From contig CABSLV010000008.1 in assembly GCA_902478645.1 (NCBI GenBank), forward strand, positions 1-64,000: a stretch of DNA of 64,000 bases, read 5' to 3'. Position numbers and translations under genes: made by a program. The stretch is from an uncultured Flavobacteriales bacterium (GTDB lineage: Bacteria > Bacteroidota > Bacteroidia > Flavobacteriales > UBA1820). The notes below the pieces were generated by a model that was not told the DNA's origin, did not search any database, and worked only from the letters and a program-made list of their open reading frames with translations. Shown here piece after piece: positions 7,338 to 15,867 of the stretch; position 1 is the stretch's first letter, and the number at the start of each line of letters is the position of its first letter.

Positions 7338-8084
7338 ATGTCCACCATTACCCCCGATCCGGGCTCGTCCCGCAGCAAAACCCAGCAGGTGCGCGAGATG
7401 TTCGACCGTATCTCCGGGCACTACGATTTCCTGAACCATTTCCTCTCCTGGGGCATCGACGTGATGTGGAGGAAGAGGCTGGTAAAGATCGCCCAGCCGG
7501 CGCGCGGAGGCAGGATTCTGGACATCGCTACCGGAACGGGCGACCAAGCGATCATGCTGGCCGAAAGGCTCGCCCCCCAGCGCATCGATGCCGTGGACCT
7601 TTCGGAAAAAATGATGGACATCGGCTGGGAAAAAGTCCGGAAAAAAGGCCTCGAAGGGACGATATTCTTCCAGCGGGCCGACTGCCAGAGCCTGCCGTTC
7701 GAACACAACACGTTCGACCTGGCTACCGTTTCTTTCGGGGTGCGCAATTTTGAAAACCTGGCTCAAAGCCTCTCCGAAATCCACCGGGTGCTCAAACCGG
7801 GCGGCATGCTGCTGATCCTCGAGTTTTCCTACCCCACCCGCTTCCCGATCCGCCAGCTTTATACTTTTTACACCCGCTACATCCTGCCGGCCATCGGACG
7901 GATCGTCTCCCGCGACGCCCGTGCGTACACCTATCTGCCGGAGTCCATCCGCGCTTTCCCCGCCGGGCGCAACTTTACCAACATCCTGCGTTCGGACGGA
8001 TTTCTGGCTACGCGTTTTCTCCCGCTCACCGGCGGGATTGCCACCATCTATTCGGCCCTCAAACCCCGCCAGGAACTGCGATGA
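7338..8084 (+). CDS. menG: Demethylmenaquinone methyltransferase (UbiE/MenG)
   Basis: 248 residues. It catalyses the last step of menaquinone synthesis, S-adenosylmethionine-dependent methylation of demethylmenaquinone. The order of motifs is that of UbiE. 'VREMFDRISGHYDFLNHFLS' comes near the N-terminus, then the SAM-binding LDIATGTGDQAI and acidic VDLS motif. 'SFGVRNFENL' and 'HRVLKPGGMLLILEFS' follow. I chose the ATG at 7338 because homology starts there and the promoter box lies just upstream. The stop overlaps the start of the next gene (ATGA), so the two are translationally coupled. menC of the same pathway is in this window at 56737. Confidence 0.96.
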   Translation: MSTITPDPGSSRSKTQQVREMFDRISGHYDFLNHFLSWGIDVMWRKRLVKIAQPARGGRILDIATGTGDQAIMLAERLAPQRIDAVDLSEKMMDIGWEKVRKKGLEGTIFFQRADCQSLPFEHNTFDLATVSFGVRNFENLAQSLSEIHRVLKPGGMLLILEFSYPTRFPIRQLYTFYTRYILPAIGRIVSRDARAYTYLPESIRAFPAGRNFTNILRSDGFLATRFLPLTGGIATIYSALKPRQELR

Positions 8085-9649
8085 TCCTCGAAGTACAACT
8101 GCGTCTTACCCCCTCCCAAGCAGCGAATGCCGACCTGGTGCGAGAGGCCGCTTGCCGCAAGGCGCGTATCGCGCCCCGTACGCTCAATGCCCTGCGGGTA
8201 CTGCGCCGCTCGATCGACGCCCGTGCCCGTGAACCGATGGTCGAAGTCGCCGTAGCGGTGTACTCGGGGAACGATTCCCCGCAGGAGAACCCTCCGGTGG
8301 AGTATCCCGATGTACACGGGGCGGAGGAAATCATCATCGTGGGTTCCGGTCCGGCCGGGATGTTCGCGGCACTGAAGGCTATCGAATGCGGTTACCGGCC
8401 CATCGTCCTGGAACGGGGCAAGGACGTGCATGCGCGCCGCCGGGACATCAAGGCTCTTTGTACCCAACACATCGTCGATCCCGATTCCAATTACTGCTTC
8501 GGCGAAGGAGGCGCCGGGACCTACTCCGACGGGAAACTGTATACCCGCTCCAAAAAACGGGGCGACACCTCGGGCATTCTCGCCCGTCTGGTACAACACG
8601 GAGCGTCTCCCGAGATCATCACCGATGCCCGCCCGCATATCGGCACCGACAAGCTGCCTGCCGTGGTGGAAAACATCCGCCGGCAGATCGTCCAATGCGG
8701 CGGCGATTACCTGTTCGGACGCCGGGTGAGCGACCTGCAGATCCGTGATGGACGGGTCTGCGGAGTGGAGACCCTCGGCGGGGAACGCTTCGAAGCGCGA
8801 GCCGTGATCCTGGCTACGGGACACTCGGCGCGGGACATCTACGAACTGCTGCACCGCAAGGGGATTGCCCTCCAAGCCAAAGGAACGGCCATAGGCGTGC
8901 GTTTGGAACACCCCCAGGAGCTTATCGACCGTATCCAGTACGGCCCGAAAGGACGCGGGCAGTACCTTCCGGCGGCGGCCTACCGCGTGGTGGCGCAAAG
9001 CGGCGGACGGGGTGTTTACAGTTTTTGCATGTGTCCGGGAGGCTACATCGTGCCCAGTGCGACCGATGCCCGGCAGGTGGTGGTAAACGGCATGTCGCCC
9101 TCCATGCGCAACGGTCGAAAAGCCAACTCGGGCATCGTCGTTTCGGTCGAACCCCAGGATCTCCCTCCCCAGTACGAACGCTACGGGGTGATGGGACTGC
9201 TGCAGTTTATCCGGGACATCGAATGCCGCGCTTGGGAGGCCGGGGGGAAAACCCAGACGGCACCCGCGGCCCGGATGACGGACTTCTGCCAGAAGCGCAT
9301 CTCGTCTTCCCTGCCCGATACGACTTACCTTCCGGGGATCGTCCCGGCCGATCTGGACCAGGTGCTGGGCGCGTTCATCGCCCCCCGTCTGCGGGAAGGC
9401 TTGCAGGCGTTCGGGCGGAAGATGCGGGGCTTTTACACCGCGGAAGCGACCCTGATCGGGGTGGAAACGCGCACTTCCTCCCCCTTGCGCATCCCCCGCG
9501 ACCCGGCGACCCTCGCGCATCCGCAGGTATCCGGTCTGTTTCCTTCGGGCGAAGGGGCGGGATACGCCGGTGGTATCGTCTCGGCAGCGGTCGATGGGCA
9601 GAATTGTGCCCTGGCAGCGATCGAGTACTTGAAAAACGAAGCGAAGTAG
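8081..9649 (+). CDS. NAD(P)/FAD-dependent oxidoreductase (COG2509 family)
   Basis: 522 residues. An N-terminal domain of about 80 residues precedes an FAD-binding Rossmann motif at about residue 85 (IIIVGSGPAGMFAA). Then come 'CFGEGGAGTYSDGKLYTR', 'ILATGHSARDIYELLHRKG' and a C-terminal FAD motif 'GLFPSGEGAGYAGGIVSAA'. This is the uncharacterised flavoprotein dehydrogenase family found across Bacteroidota and Firmicutes. Substrate is unknown. The start codon overlaps the menG stop, suggesting an operon, but that does not prove a role in quinone synthesis. Confidence 0.92.
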   Translation: MILEVQLRLTPSQAANADLVREAACRKARIAPRTLNALRVLRRSIDARAREPMVEVAVAVYSGNDSPQENPPVEYPDVHGAEEIIIVGSGPAGMFAALKAIECGYRPIVLERGKDVHARRRDIKALCTQHIVDPDSNYCFGEGGAGTYSDGKLYTRSKKRGDTSGILARLVQHGASPEIITDARPHIGTDKLPAVVENIRRQIVQCGGDYLFGRRVSDLQIRDGRVCGVETLGGERFEARAVILATGHSARDIYELLHRKGIALQAKGTAIGVRLEHPQELIDRIQYGPKGRGQYLPAAAYRVVAQSGGRGVYSFCMCPGGYIVPSATDARQVVVNGMSPSMRNGRKANSGIVVSVEPQDLPPQYERYGVMGLLQFIRDIECRAWEAGGKTQTAPAARMTDFCQKRISSSLPDTTYLPGIVPADLDQVLGAFIAPRLREGLQAFGRKMRGFYTAEATLIGVETRTSSPLRIPRDPATLAHPQVSGLFPSGEGAGYAGGIVSAAVDGQNCALAAIEYLKNEAK

Positions 9650-9687
9650 GCTCTCCGGCCAGCTTTGCAGATAAAAACACGAACTTT

Positions 9688-10593
9688 ATGCGTAAGTTTC
9701 TTGTCCGGATCCTTTTGTTCTTCCTGTCCGTTTCCCCAACCATCATGGCTCAATCGCGGGATTCCTTGCAGAACTCCCTGCGGCAGATTGCCAGCAAGGC
9801 CGATGCACAGGTAGGTATCGCCGTTATCTTCCATGGGACCGATACCATTACGGTAGGCAACGACGACCGCTATCCTTTGATGAGTGTATTCAAATTTCAT
9901 CAGGCTTTGGCCGTGATCGACTACCTGAAGCGTAACGGCCTTTCCCTCGACTCGCGCGTGTACATAAAAAAAGAAGACCTCCTGGAAGACACCCACAGTC
10001 CTTTGCGCGACCGATACCCTCAAGGAGAACGATGGCTGTCCGTCGGGGACCTTCTGACCTATACCCTGCAACAGAGCGACAACAATGCTTGCGACATACT
10101 CTTTCGGTATATCGGCGGGACGGAAGTCGCCGATGCCTACCTTCGCCGGATAGGCCGGGAGCATTTCTGCATTTCCGCTACCGAAGAGCAGATGAACGCC
10201 GATCCACACACCAGCTACGACAACTGGACCACCCCGTTGGAAGCCGCCTCCCTGCTCGAATACTTCCTCACGGACACTACCGATACCTTCGAACAAAACG
10301 GACGACGGTTTGTCCTGCAAAACCTGCTGGAGTGTTCTACCGGGCAGGACCGTCTTGCGGCTCCTTTGGGAAAAACGGAAGCCGTCCTCGGACACAAAAC
10401 CGGTACCGGCGGGCGGAATGCCCAAGGACGTCTGATCGCAACGAACGACATCGGTTTCGTCCTGCTGCCAAACGGGCATCACTATACGATCGCTGTCTTT
10501 GTCAAGGATTCCGCCATGACGCCCGAGGAAAACGCCCGGATCATTGCAGAAGTTTCCGAAGCTGTTTACCGCTATGCCTGCACCATCGAGTAA
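9688..10593 (+). CDS. Class A beta-lactamase, subclass A2 (CfxA/CepA/PER-like)
   Basis: 301 residues with a signal peptide (about residues 1-21, ending IMA) for export to the periplasm. All catalytic elements are intact: Ser66-x-x-Lys69 (SVFK), Ser130-Asp-Asn (SDN), the omega-loop Glu166/Asn170 in TEEQMNAD, the A2-type 'NWTTP' segment, and KTG at 237-239. Subclass A2 enzymes hydrolyse penicillins and often cephalosporins, and are the usual chromosomal beta-lactamases of Bacteroidales. The ATG at 9688 lies 38 bases after the flavoprotein stop. A weak box (CAGCTTTG, about 9660-9667) may give independent expression. No mobile element flanks it, so it looks resident. Spectrum cannot be read from sequence. 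Confidence 0.95.
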   Translation: MRKFLVRILLFFLSVSPTIMAQSRDSLQNSLRQIASKADAQVGIAVIFHGTDTITVGNDDRYPLMSVFKFHQALAVIDYLKRNGLSLDSRVYIKKEDLLEDTHSPLRDRYPQGERWLSVGDLLTYTLQQSDNNACDILFRYIGGTEVADAYLRRIGREHFCISATEEQMNADPHTSYDNWTTPLEAASLLEYFLTDTTDTFEQNGRRFVLQNLLECSTGQDRLAAPLGKTEAVLGHKTGTGGRNAQGRLIATNDIGFVLLPNGHHYTIAVFVKDSAMTPEENARIIAEVSEAVYRYACTIE

Positions 10594-10608
10594 AAAACAC
10601 GGACCGCG

Positions 10609-11526
10609 TTATTTTTTTGAAGCCTGCGCCCGGGGATGATACCGTTGCACGACCTCCGTCAGACGGGAGAGATCGATATGGGTGTATATCTCGGTGGTGG
10701 TGATGGAGGCATGTCCCAGCATGGCCTGGATGTCGGCCAAGTCCGCCCCACCTTCGAGCAAATGCGTGGCAAAACTGTGCCGCAAGGTGTGGGGACTGAC
10801 TTTTTTCTCGATTCCGGCATCGGCGGCCGCGCGGCGGATGATGGTAAAGACCATCGCCCGGGTGAGCCCCGTTCCCCGGCGGGAAAGAAATACGGTGTCG
10901 GCCCAGCGCGAGGAGACTTCCTGATGCGAGCGGACGGTGTCGATGTAGCTTTGTACCAAACGAATGGCCCGGGTGTTTATCGGGACGAAACGCTCCTTCG
11001 AGCCTTTTCCCCGCACGCGGATAAAACCTTCGGCAAAAAACAGGTCGGAGAGGTGCAGCTCGGTGAGTTCCGACACCCGCAATCCGCAGGCGTACATCAG
11101 TTCGAGCATCGTACGGTTGCGTTCGCCCTGAGGCTCGTCCAGCCGGATCGCCGCGATGAGCCGATCCACTTCCTCTACCGTGAGTACGTCGGGCAGACGT
11201 CGGCCCGTCCGGGGTGTTTCGAGCAGCAGCGCAGGATTTTCCTCCGTGTAGTTCTCCACGTTCAGAAAACGGTAAAACCCCCGCACGGCCGATACCAGAC
11301 GTGAAAGGGAACGGGGAGAAAGCCCCAGGCGGGCACACTCCCGCACGAAATCCTCCAAGTGTTCGAAAGTGAGTTTCCAAGGGGCGTTCTGCGGGCAATG
11401 CTGCTGGACGTAAAGCCGGAGTTTTTCCAAATCGAGGGCATACGACTGGGCCGTGCGGGGGCTCAACCCGCGCTCGATGCGCAGGTAATGCGAAAAATCC
11501 CGGATGCTCTCTTCCCAGTGGTTCAC
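10609..11526 (-). CDS. xerD: Tyrosine site-specific recombinase XerD-type
   Basis: 305 residues, normal for XerC/XerD. The N-terminal SAM-like core-binding domain (about 1-95) starts IRDFSHYLRIERGLSPRTAQ. The catalytic domain has Arg in ACGLRVSEL, Lys in GKGSKERFVP, His-x-x-Arg in HTLRHSFATHL, and His plus nucleophile Tyr in LGHASITTTEIYTH. The protein resolves chromosome dimers at dif with its partner. A GTG start at 11526 fits the family N-terminus. A longer frame to an ATG near 11602 would overlap the aroQ start and add residues that do not look like Xer. XerC or XerD identity is uncertain because the partner is not in view. Confidence 0.93.
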   Translation of the reverse strand: MNHWEESIRDFSHYLRIERGLSPRTAQSYALDLEKLRLYVQQHCPQNAPWKLTFEHLEDFVRECARLGLSPRSLSRLVSAVRGFYRFLNVENYTEENPALLLETPRTGRRLPDVLTVEEVDRLIAAIRLDEPQGERNRTMLELMYACGLRVSELTELHLSDLFFAEGFIRVRGKGSKERFVPINTRAIRLVQSYIDTVRSHQEVSSRWADTVFLSRRGTGLTRAMVFTIIRRAAADAGIEKKVSPHTLRHSFATHLLEGGADLADIQAMLGHASITTTEIYTHIDLSRLTEVVQRYHPRAQASKK

Positions 11527-11571
11527 GGTACAAATCGTCTTTGGAATGGCTAAAATTAGCAAATAGATCGC

Positions 11572-11579
11572 TATCTTTG
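11572..11579 (+). promoter_or_regulatory. -7 promoter box of aroQ
   Basis: TATCTTTG ends 23 bases before the aroQ ATG at 11603, within the short divergent region between xerD and aroQ. Confidence 0.7.
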
Positions 11580-11602
11580 CACACGTATAATCGCATTTTG
11601 TC

Positions 11603-12211
11603 ATGAAAATACTGATCCTCAACGGTCCGAATCTCAACTTGCTGGGACGACGCGAACCCTCGGTGTACGGCAACCGATCCTTCGACGAGTATTTCCAAGT
11701 GCTGCAAAAACGCTACGCGAAACACGACCTGGAGTATTTCCAGAGCAATTCGGAAGGCGAGATCATCTCGAAGATCCATCAGGTGGGCTTCGACTATGAC
11801 GGCATCGTACTCAACGCCGGTGCCTACACCCACACCTCGATCGCCATTGCAGACGCCATCCGGGCGGTCCAAACTCCGGTGGTCGAGCTGCACATCTCCA
11901 ACGTGTATGCCCGCGAAGAGTACCGCCACCGTTCGATGATCGCCCCTGCGTGCCGGGGGTGCATCTGCGGATTCGGGTTGAAAGGCTACGACCTGGCCAT
12001 CGAGAGTTTTTGGGGCGACCCGTCCGCTTCGAAAAAACCGCTGGGGGAAAAATGGCAAAAGGCCTTCGGGATCGCCGAGGAGCTTCGTGCCGGCGGCGAC
12101 AACCTGGCGGTGATCGCCGAAAAGCTCAACCGGATGGAAGTAAAAACTCCCCGGGGAAAGGCCTGGACGGTACAGACCGTCGGAAGAATGTTGCAAAAGA
12201 AGAAGAACTGA
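11603..12211 (+). CDS. aroQ: Type II 3-dehydroquinate dehydratase with C-terminal HTH-like extension
   Basis: 202 residues. Residues 1 to about 138 are a complete type II dehydroquinase of the shikimate pathway: ILNGPNLNLLGRREPSVYG (Tyr22), Asn71 in LNAGAYTHTS, and His97 in ELHISNVYAREE. Family members normally end near residue 140-150, after the 'GFGLKGYDLA' segment. Here about 60 further residues follow. Residues about 153-197 closely resemble the small HTH module at the C-terminus of large serine recombinases: 'IAEELRAGG', 'LAVIAEKLNR' and 'TPRGKAWTVQTVGRML'. The enzyme part is secure; the HTH reading is an inference. The gene has its own promoter and is followed after 10 bases by prfB. 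Confidence 0.93.
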   Translation: MKILILNGPNLNLLGRREPSVYGNRSFDEYFQVLQKRYAKHDLEYFQSNSEGEIISKIHQVGFDYDGIVLNAGAYTHTSIAIADAIRAVQTPVVELHISNVYAREEYRHRSMIAPACRGCICGFGLKGYDLAIESFWGDPSASKKPLGEKWQKAFGIAEELRAGGDNLAVIAEKLNRMEVKTPRGKAWTVQTVGRMLQKKKN

Positions 12212-12221
12212 CGTTTTATAT

Positions 12222-13340
12222 ATGGTAACTGCCGAACAGGTAAAAGACATCGTAACCCGTACCGCCGCACTGGGTCGGTATCTGGACATCGACAAAAAAC
12301 TGGCCCGCATCGAGGCCGACGAAGAAAAAACCCAGGATCCCGCGTTTTGGAACGACGCCAAGGAAGCCGAACGGCTGATGAAGCATCTGCGCAGCGAAAA
12401 ACGCTGGGTGGACGACTTCCATGAGGTCAAAACGGCGGCGGACGACCTGGAAGTGATCTACGATTTTTACAAACAGGAAGGCGCCACCGAAGAGGAAGTG
12501 GAGGAACACTACTCCACCGCGCTGAAAAAACTGGAAGACCTCGAATTCCGCAACATGCTCTCCGGCGAAGAGGATGCCATGAGCGCCGTGTTGCAGATCA
12601 CGGCCGGGGCCGGCGGTACCGAGAGCAACGACTGGGCGTCGATGCTCATGCGCATGTACCTGATGTGGGGCGAGAACTTCGGTGCCAAGATCCGCGAACT
12701 CAACTACCAGGAAGGCGACGTGGCCGGCATCAAGACCGTTACCCTGGAATTTGACGCCGAGTACGCCTTCGGTTACCTCAAGGGAGAAAACGGCGTACAC
12801 CGCCTGGTGCGCATCTCGCCTTTCGACGCAGCAGCCCGGCGACACACCTCATTCGTCTCGGTGTACGTGTATCCCCTGGTGGACGACACCATCGAGATCC
12901 ACATCAACCCGGCGGACATCACGTGGGATACGTTCCGCTCCTCGGGAGCCGGCGGCCAGAACGTCAACAAGGTAGAAACCGGCGTACGCCTGCACCACGC
13001 TCCCTCGGGCATCGTGATCGAAAACACCGAGACACGTTCCCAGTTGGAGAACAAGGAAAAAGCGATGCAGCTGCTCCGCTCGCAACTCTACCGCATCGAA
13101 CTGGAAAAACGCCAGGCCAAACGCGCGGAGATCGAAGCCGGAAAGATGAAGATCGAATGGGGTTCGCAGATCCGCAACTACGTCCTGCAACCCTACAAAC
13201 TGGTCAAGGACCTGCGCACCGGGTACGAAACCTCGGATACCGATGCCATCCTCTCGGGCAGGATCGACGATATGCTCAAGTCGTACCTGATGATGATGGG
13301 CCAGAAAGATGCCGAAAAAGCGGACGAAAGCCCGTTTTAA
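12222..13340 (+). CDS. prfB: Peptide chain release factor 2
   Basis: 372 residues. RF2 recognises UGA and UAA stop codons. The codon-recognition tripeptide SPF (199-201, in RISPFDAAARRHTSF) and the peptidyl-transferase GGQ (244-246, in GAGGQNVNK) are both present. In many bacteria prfB is read through an in-frame UGA by +1 frameshifting near codon 25. Here the corresponding position reads CGG TAT CTG GAC (codons 19-22) in one continuous frame, so the autoregulatory frameshift is absent. The gene follows aroQ after 10 bases. The C-terminus is slightly longer than usual and acidic. Confidence 0.97.
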   Translation: MVTAEQVKDIVTRTAALGRYLDIDKKLARIEADEEKTQDPAFWNDAKEAERLMKHLRSEKRWVDDFHEVKTAADDLEVIYDFYKQEGATEEEVEEHYSTALKKLEDLEFRNMLSGEEDAMSAVLQITAGAGGTESNDWASMLMRMYLMWGENFGAKIRELNYQEGDVAGIKTVTLEFDAEYAFGYLKGENGVHRLVRISPFDAAARRHTSFVSVYVYPLVDDTIEIHINPADITWDTFRSSGAGGQNVNKVETGVRLHHAPSGIVIENTETRSQLENKEKAMQLLRSQLYRIELEKRQAKRAEIEAGKMKIEWGSQIRNYVLQPYKLVKDLRTGYETSDTDAILSGRIDDMLKSYLMMMGQKDAEKADESPF

Positions 13341-13493
13341 GAGACCTTTCCCGGACCTTTTTCCTTGCCTGCGGGCGATGTTGGGTCCGTAAGGTCCTGA
13401 GAGGATCCCGACAAATACCGGTTTATTTGCTGCCTCGGTTGTTTATCTCCGGGGCGGGACGAACGTAAAAAAAAACGACAAAAAACGAAAAAC

Positions 13494-14324
13494 ATGACAT
13501 ACGACGAACTTTTTGCACAGATCCGCCGGAAAAAGAGTTTCCTGTGCGTAGGACTGGACCCGGACGTGCGCAAACTCCCCGCTTGTCTGAAGGAGGCGCA
13601 GGAGCCCTTGTTCGACTTCTGCCGCGCCATCATCGACGCCACTGCACCCTACTGCGTGGCGTACAAGCCCAATACCGCCTTCTTCGAATCGTGCGGAGCG
13701 GCCGGATGGCAGGCTTTGGAAAAGACCGTCGCCTATCTCCGTACCCACTACCCGGACGTATTGACCATCGCCGACGCCAAGCGCGCCGACATCGGCAATA
13801 CTTCCGCTATGTACGCCCGGACATTTTTCGAGACGATGGATTTCGATGCGGTAACCGTAGCTCCGTACATGGGGAGCGACTCGGTGGGACCGTTCCTGGA
13901 GTTCGAGGGCAAGTGGGTCGTGCTGCTCGCCCTGACCTCCAACGCCGGCGGGGGCGATTTCCAGCTTTCCACGCTGGCCAGCGGAGAGCCCTTGTATCGG
14001 AAAGTGCTCGAAACTTCCCGGCAATGGGCCTCGGCCGAGCGGATGATGTACGTAGTGGGTGCCACGAAAGCCGAATATCTTTCCCAGGTGCGGGAAGTCA
14101 TCCCGGATCATTTCCTGCTGGTGCCCGGCGTCGGAGCGCAGGGAGGTAGCCTGGAAGAGGTATGCCGGCACGGGATGAACAGTCATTGTGGATTGATCGT
14201 CAACTCTTCACGCGGCATCATCTACGCTTCTTCCGAAAGCGATTTTGCACAGGCGGCCGCCCGCGAGGCGGCGAAACTGCAAGCCTCGATGCAACGCGAA
14301 CTCGAAAACGCCGCCCTGCTCTAA
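13494..14324 (+). CDS. pyrF: Orotidine 5'-phosphate decarboxylase
   Basis: 276 residues, matching the longer group of OMP decarboxylases. It makes UMP from OMP, the last step of pyrimidine synthesis. The catalytic DxKxxD motif is DAKRADIGNT at about residues 97-106, preceded by FLCVGLDPD at the N-terminus. 'VAPYMGSDSV' and the phosphate-binding 'VPGVGAQGG' follow. A 153-base gap with no clear promoter box separates it from prfB. The next gene starts 27 bases downstream. Confidence 0.96.
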   Translation: MTYDELFAQIRRKKSFLCVGLDPDVRKLPACLKEAQEPLFDFCRAIIDATAPYCVAYKPNTAFFESCGAAGWQALEKTVAYLRTHYPDVLTIADAKRADIGNTSAMYARTFFETMDFDAVTVAPYMGSDSVGPFLEFEGKWVVLLALTSNAGGGDFQLSTLASGEPLYRKVLETSRQWASAERMMYVVGATKAEYLSQVREVIPDHFLLVPGVGAQGGSLEEVCRHGMNSHCGLIVNSSRGIIYASSESDFAQAAAREAAKLQASMQRELENAALL

Positions 14325-14351
14325 CCTCCTTCGTTTTTACCCCAGAAAACC

Positions 14352-15014
14352 ATGCCGTTCGCTGCAGAAATCTACGAAGCAGGCGCCCGCATCGGGCTGT
14401 GGAACATCACCGAAAGCGAAGCGGCACTGCGCACCGGCATCACGCTATCCCCGGCTTCGATGTCGCTGATCAACGGTTCGGGCAGTGCCAAGCGTCGGCG
14501 CGAACTGCTGGCGGTACGCTCCCTGATGCACCGGATGGGTATTTCCGACAACGACCTGTACTACCAGGACGAAAAACCGATGTTGCGCAGCGGGCGTTAC
14601 ATCAGCATTTCTCATTCGGGAACGATGGCCTGTATCGCCCTCTCGGCCGAAGGACCGGTGGGGGTCGATATTCAGGAGATCAAACCCCGTCTGTCCATCG
14701 TGGTGCGCTGGCTCACCAAGTCGGCTCCGGATGCGGCAGGCCGCAACGTAAGCCTGATCCGTTCGGGGCTTTTGTGGACAGCCCGCGAAGCGATGTTCAA
14801 ACTCGCCGGTCGGGAGGGAGTCTCGATGCGCAGTTTCCACACCCAGTTACCGGAAGGAGAAATAGGCACCCAAGGGTGTTTCCCCGGATATTTGGACACC
14901 GGGACGGGGACGGAAACGTTCCAGGTGCACTACCGCGTATTGGAAGGCTATGTCCTGGCCGTGGCTTTCCCCACGGAAGCAGCCGACGCGACGGAAGGTA
15001 CCACCGATCTTTGA
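14352..15014 (+). CDS. 4'-phosphopantetheinyl transferase superfamily protein
   Basis: 220 residues. These enzymes transfer phosphopantetheine from CoA to carrier proteins. Motifs of the Sfp/AcpT fold are seen in order: 'YISISHSGTMACIAL', the Mg-binding VGVDIQEI, and 'LLWTAREAMFKLAG', where the usual W(S/T)xKEA has Arg in place of Lys. The protein is somewhat divergent, and the substrate (acyl carrier protein or a secondary pathway) cannot be told. It lies 27 bases after pyrF in the same direction. Confidence 0.87.
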   Translation: MPFAAEIYEAGARIGLWNITESEAALRTGITLSPASMSLINGSGSAKRRRELLAVRSLMHRMGISDNDLYYQDEKPMLRSGRYISISHSGTMACIALSAEGPVGVDIQEIKPRLSIVVRWLTKSAPDAAGRNVSLIRSGLLWTAREAMFKLAGREGVSMRSFHTQLPEGEIGTQGCFPGYLDTGTGTETFQVHYRVLEGYVLAVAFPTEAADATEGTTDL

Positions 15015-15052
15015 AGGCATAAAATCCCTCGGCCAGGAGCGCCGTAGCGAGA

Positions 15053-15080
15053 TTCCGACCGGGAACGTCCCCGGTCGGAA
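15053..15080 (+). other. GC-rich hairpin in the gap before the CPBP gene
   Basis: TTCCGACCGGG (15053-15063) pairs perfectly with CCCGGTCGGAA (15070-15080) around a 6-base loop. No T run follows, so it is not a standard terminator. It may stabilise or separate the transcript segments of the two flanking genes. Confidence 0.5.
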
Positions 15081-15103
15081 AATTCAGAAAAATATCCGAT
15101 CGC

Positions 15104-15829
15104 ATGAATCGTCCGGACGAAAAAGAAAAAATCCAAGAGATGGCCCCCGAGAAAGTTTCCGCGGGCTTTGTCGGTTTTCTGCGCCATCCGAATGAAAACC
15201 TCAAGGCGGACTATCGTCCCGGAGGACTGCTGAGAACAGTTTGCTGGTGGGCGGGGGTTCAGGTTTTCTTCGCGATAGCCATGGCGCTGCTGATCACCTT
15301 CGACCTGGGCCAAGGGGGTGCGGAGACCTCCCGTTCGTCGATGCCCCCGGAAGGCGTCTCCGCCAAGGCTTTCCTTTGGCTGCTCATCTTTCTTCCCCCG
15401 GTGTTGGAGGAGTTCCTGTTCCGTTACCCGCTTCGCCGTACGCGCTGGGCGCTGACCTTCTGGAGCACAGTAGCGGTTTACCTGCTGGTCTCGGCCCTGG
15501 TGGGTGTACGGGGCATCGAACCGCAAGGCCTCCTCTGGCGTTTGGCTCTGGGTGGGGCCGTCGGTTTGGCTGTGGGGCTGGGCGGCTGGCGGTACGCGCT
15601 GAAGATAAACTTCGGGGGGTTGTTTTACTTCTCGGCGGCGGTATTTGCCCTGCTGCACTTGTCCAACCTGCATGGGGAGGACTTCCAGTGGATTTACCTG
15701 CCGTACTTGTTGGTTTACACGCTGGACAAATTTGCTTCGGGTATGGTGTACGGATACGCTCGGATGCGCCACGGCTTCGGGGCGGCAGTGGTTCTGCATG
15801 TGCTCTCCAACCTGTTTTTCGTCATATAG
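15104..15829 (+). CDS. CPBP family intramembrane metalloprotease
   Basis: 241 residues with about six hydrophobic spans. The three family motifs are present: EEFLFR (motif 1, two Glu and Arg, about residues 105-110), FALLHLSN (motif 2, His) and HGFGAAVVLHVLSN (motif 3, His and Asn). CPBP (Abi/CaaX-protease-like) proteins are glutamic-type intramembrane proteases; bacterial members have roles in bacteriocin immunity, sortase systems or unknown processing. The N-terminus is charged and cytoplasmic. It ends a plus-strand run from aroQ. Confidence 0.9.
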   Translation: MNRPDEKEKIQEMAPEKVSAGFVGFLRHPNENLKADYRPGGLLRTVCWWAGVQVFFAIAMALLITFDLGQGGAETSRSSMPPEGVSAKAFLWLLIFLPPVLEEFLFRYPLRRTRWALTFWSTVAVYLLVSALVGVRGIEPQGLLWRLALGGAVGLAVGLGGWRYALKINFGGLFYFSAAVFALLHLSNLHGEDFQWIYLPYLLVYTLDKFASGMVYGYARMRHGFGAAVVLHVLSNLFFVI

Positions 15830-15867
15830 TTCGATGTTCCGTTGATGGGAATGCTCTCGCCCGCCCA

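Noticed and set aside
9688..11526. Beta-lactamase next to a tyrosine recombinase as an integrative element
   Set aside because: The recombinase has the length and motifs of housekeeping Xer and is oriented on its own. No attachment-site repeats or other mobile genes are nearby.
10609..11673. A longer XerD start beyond the GTG at 11526
   Set aside because: The extra 49 residues do not resemble Xer proteins and would overlap the divergent aroQ start and its promoter box.
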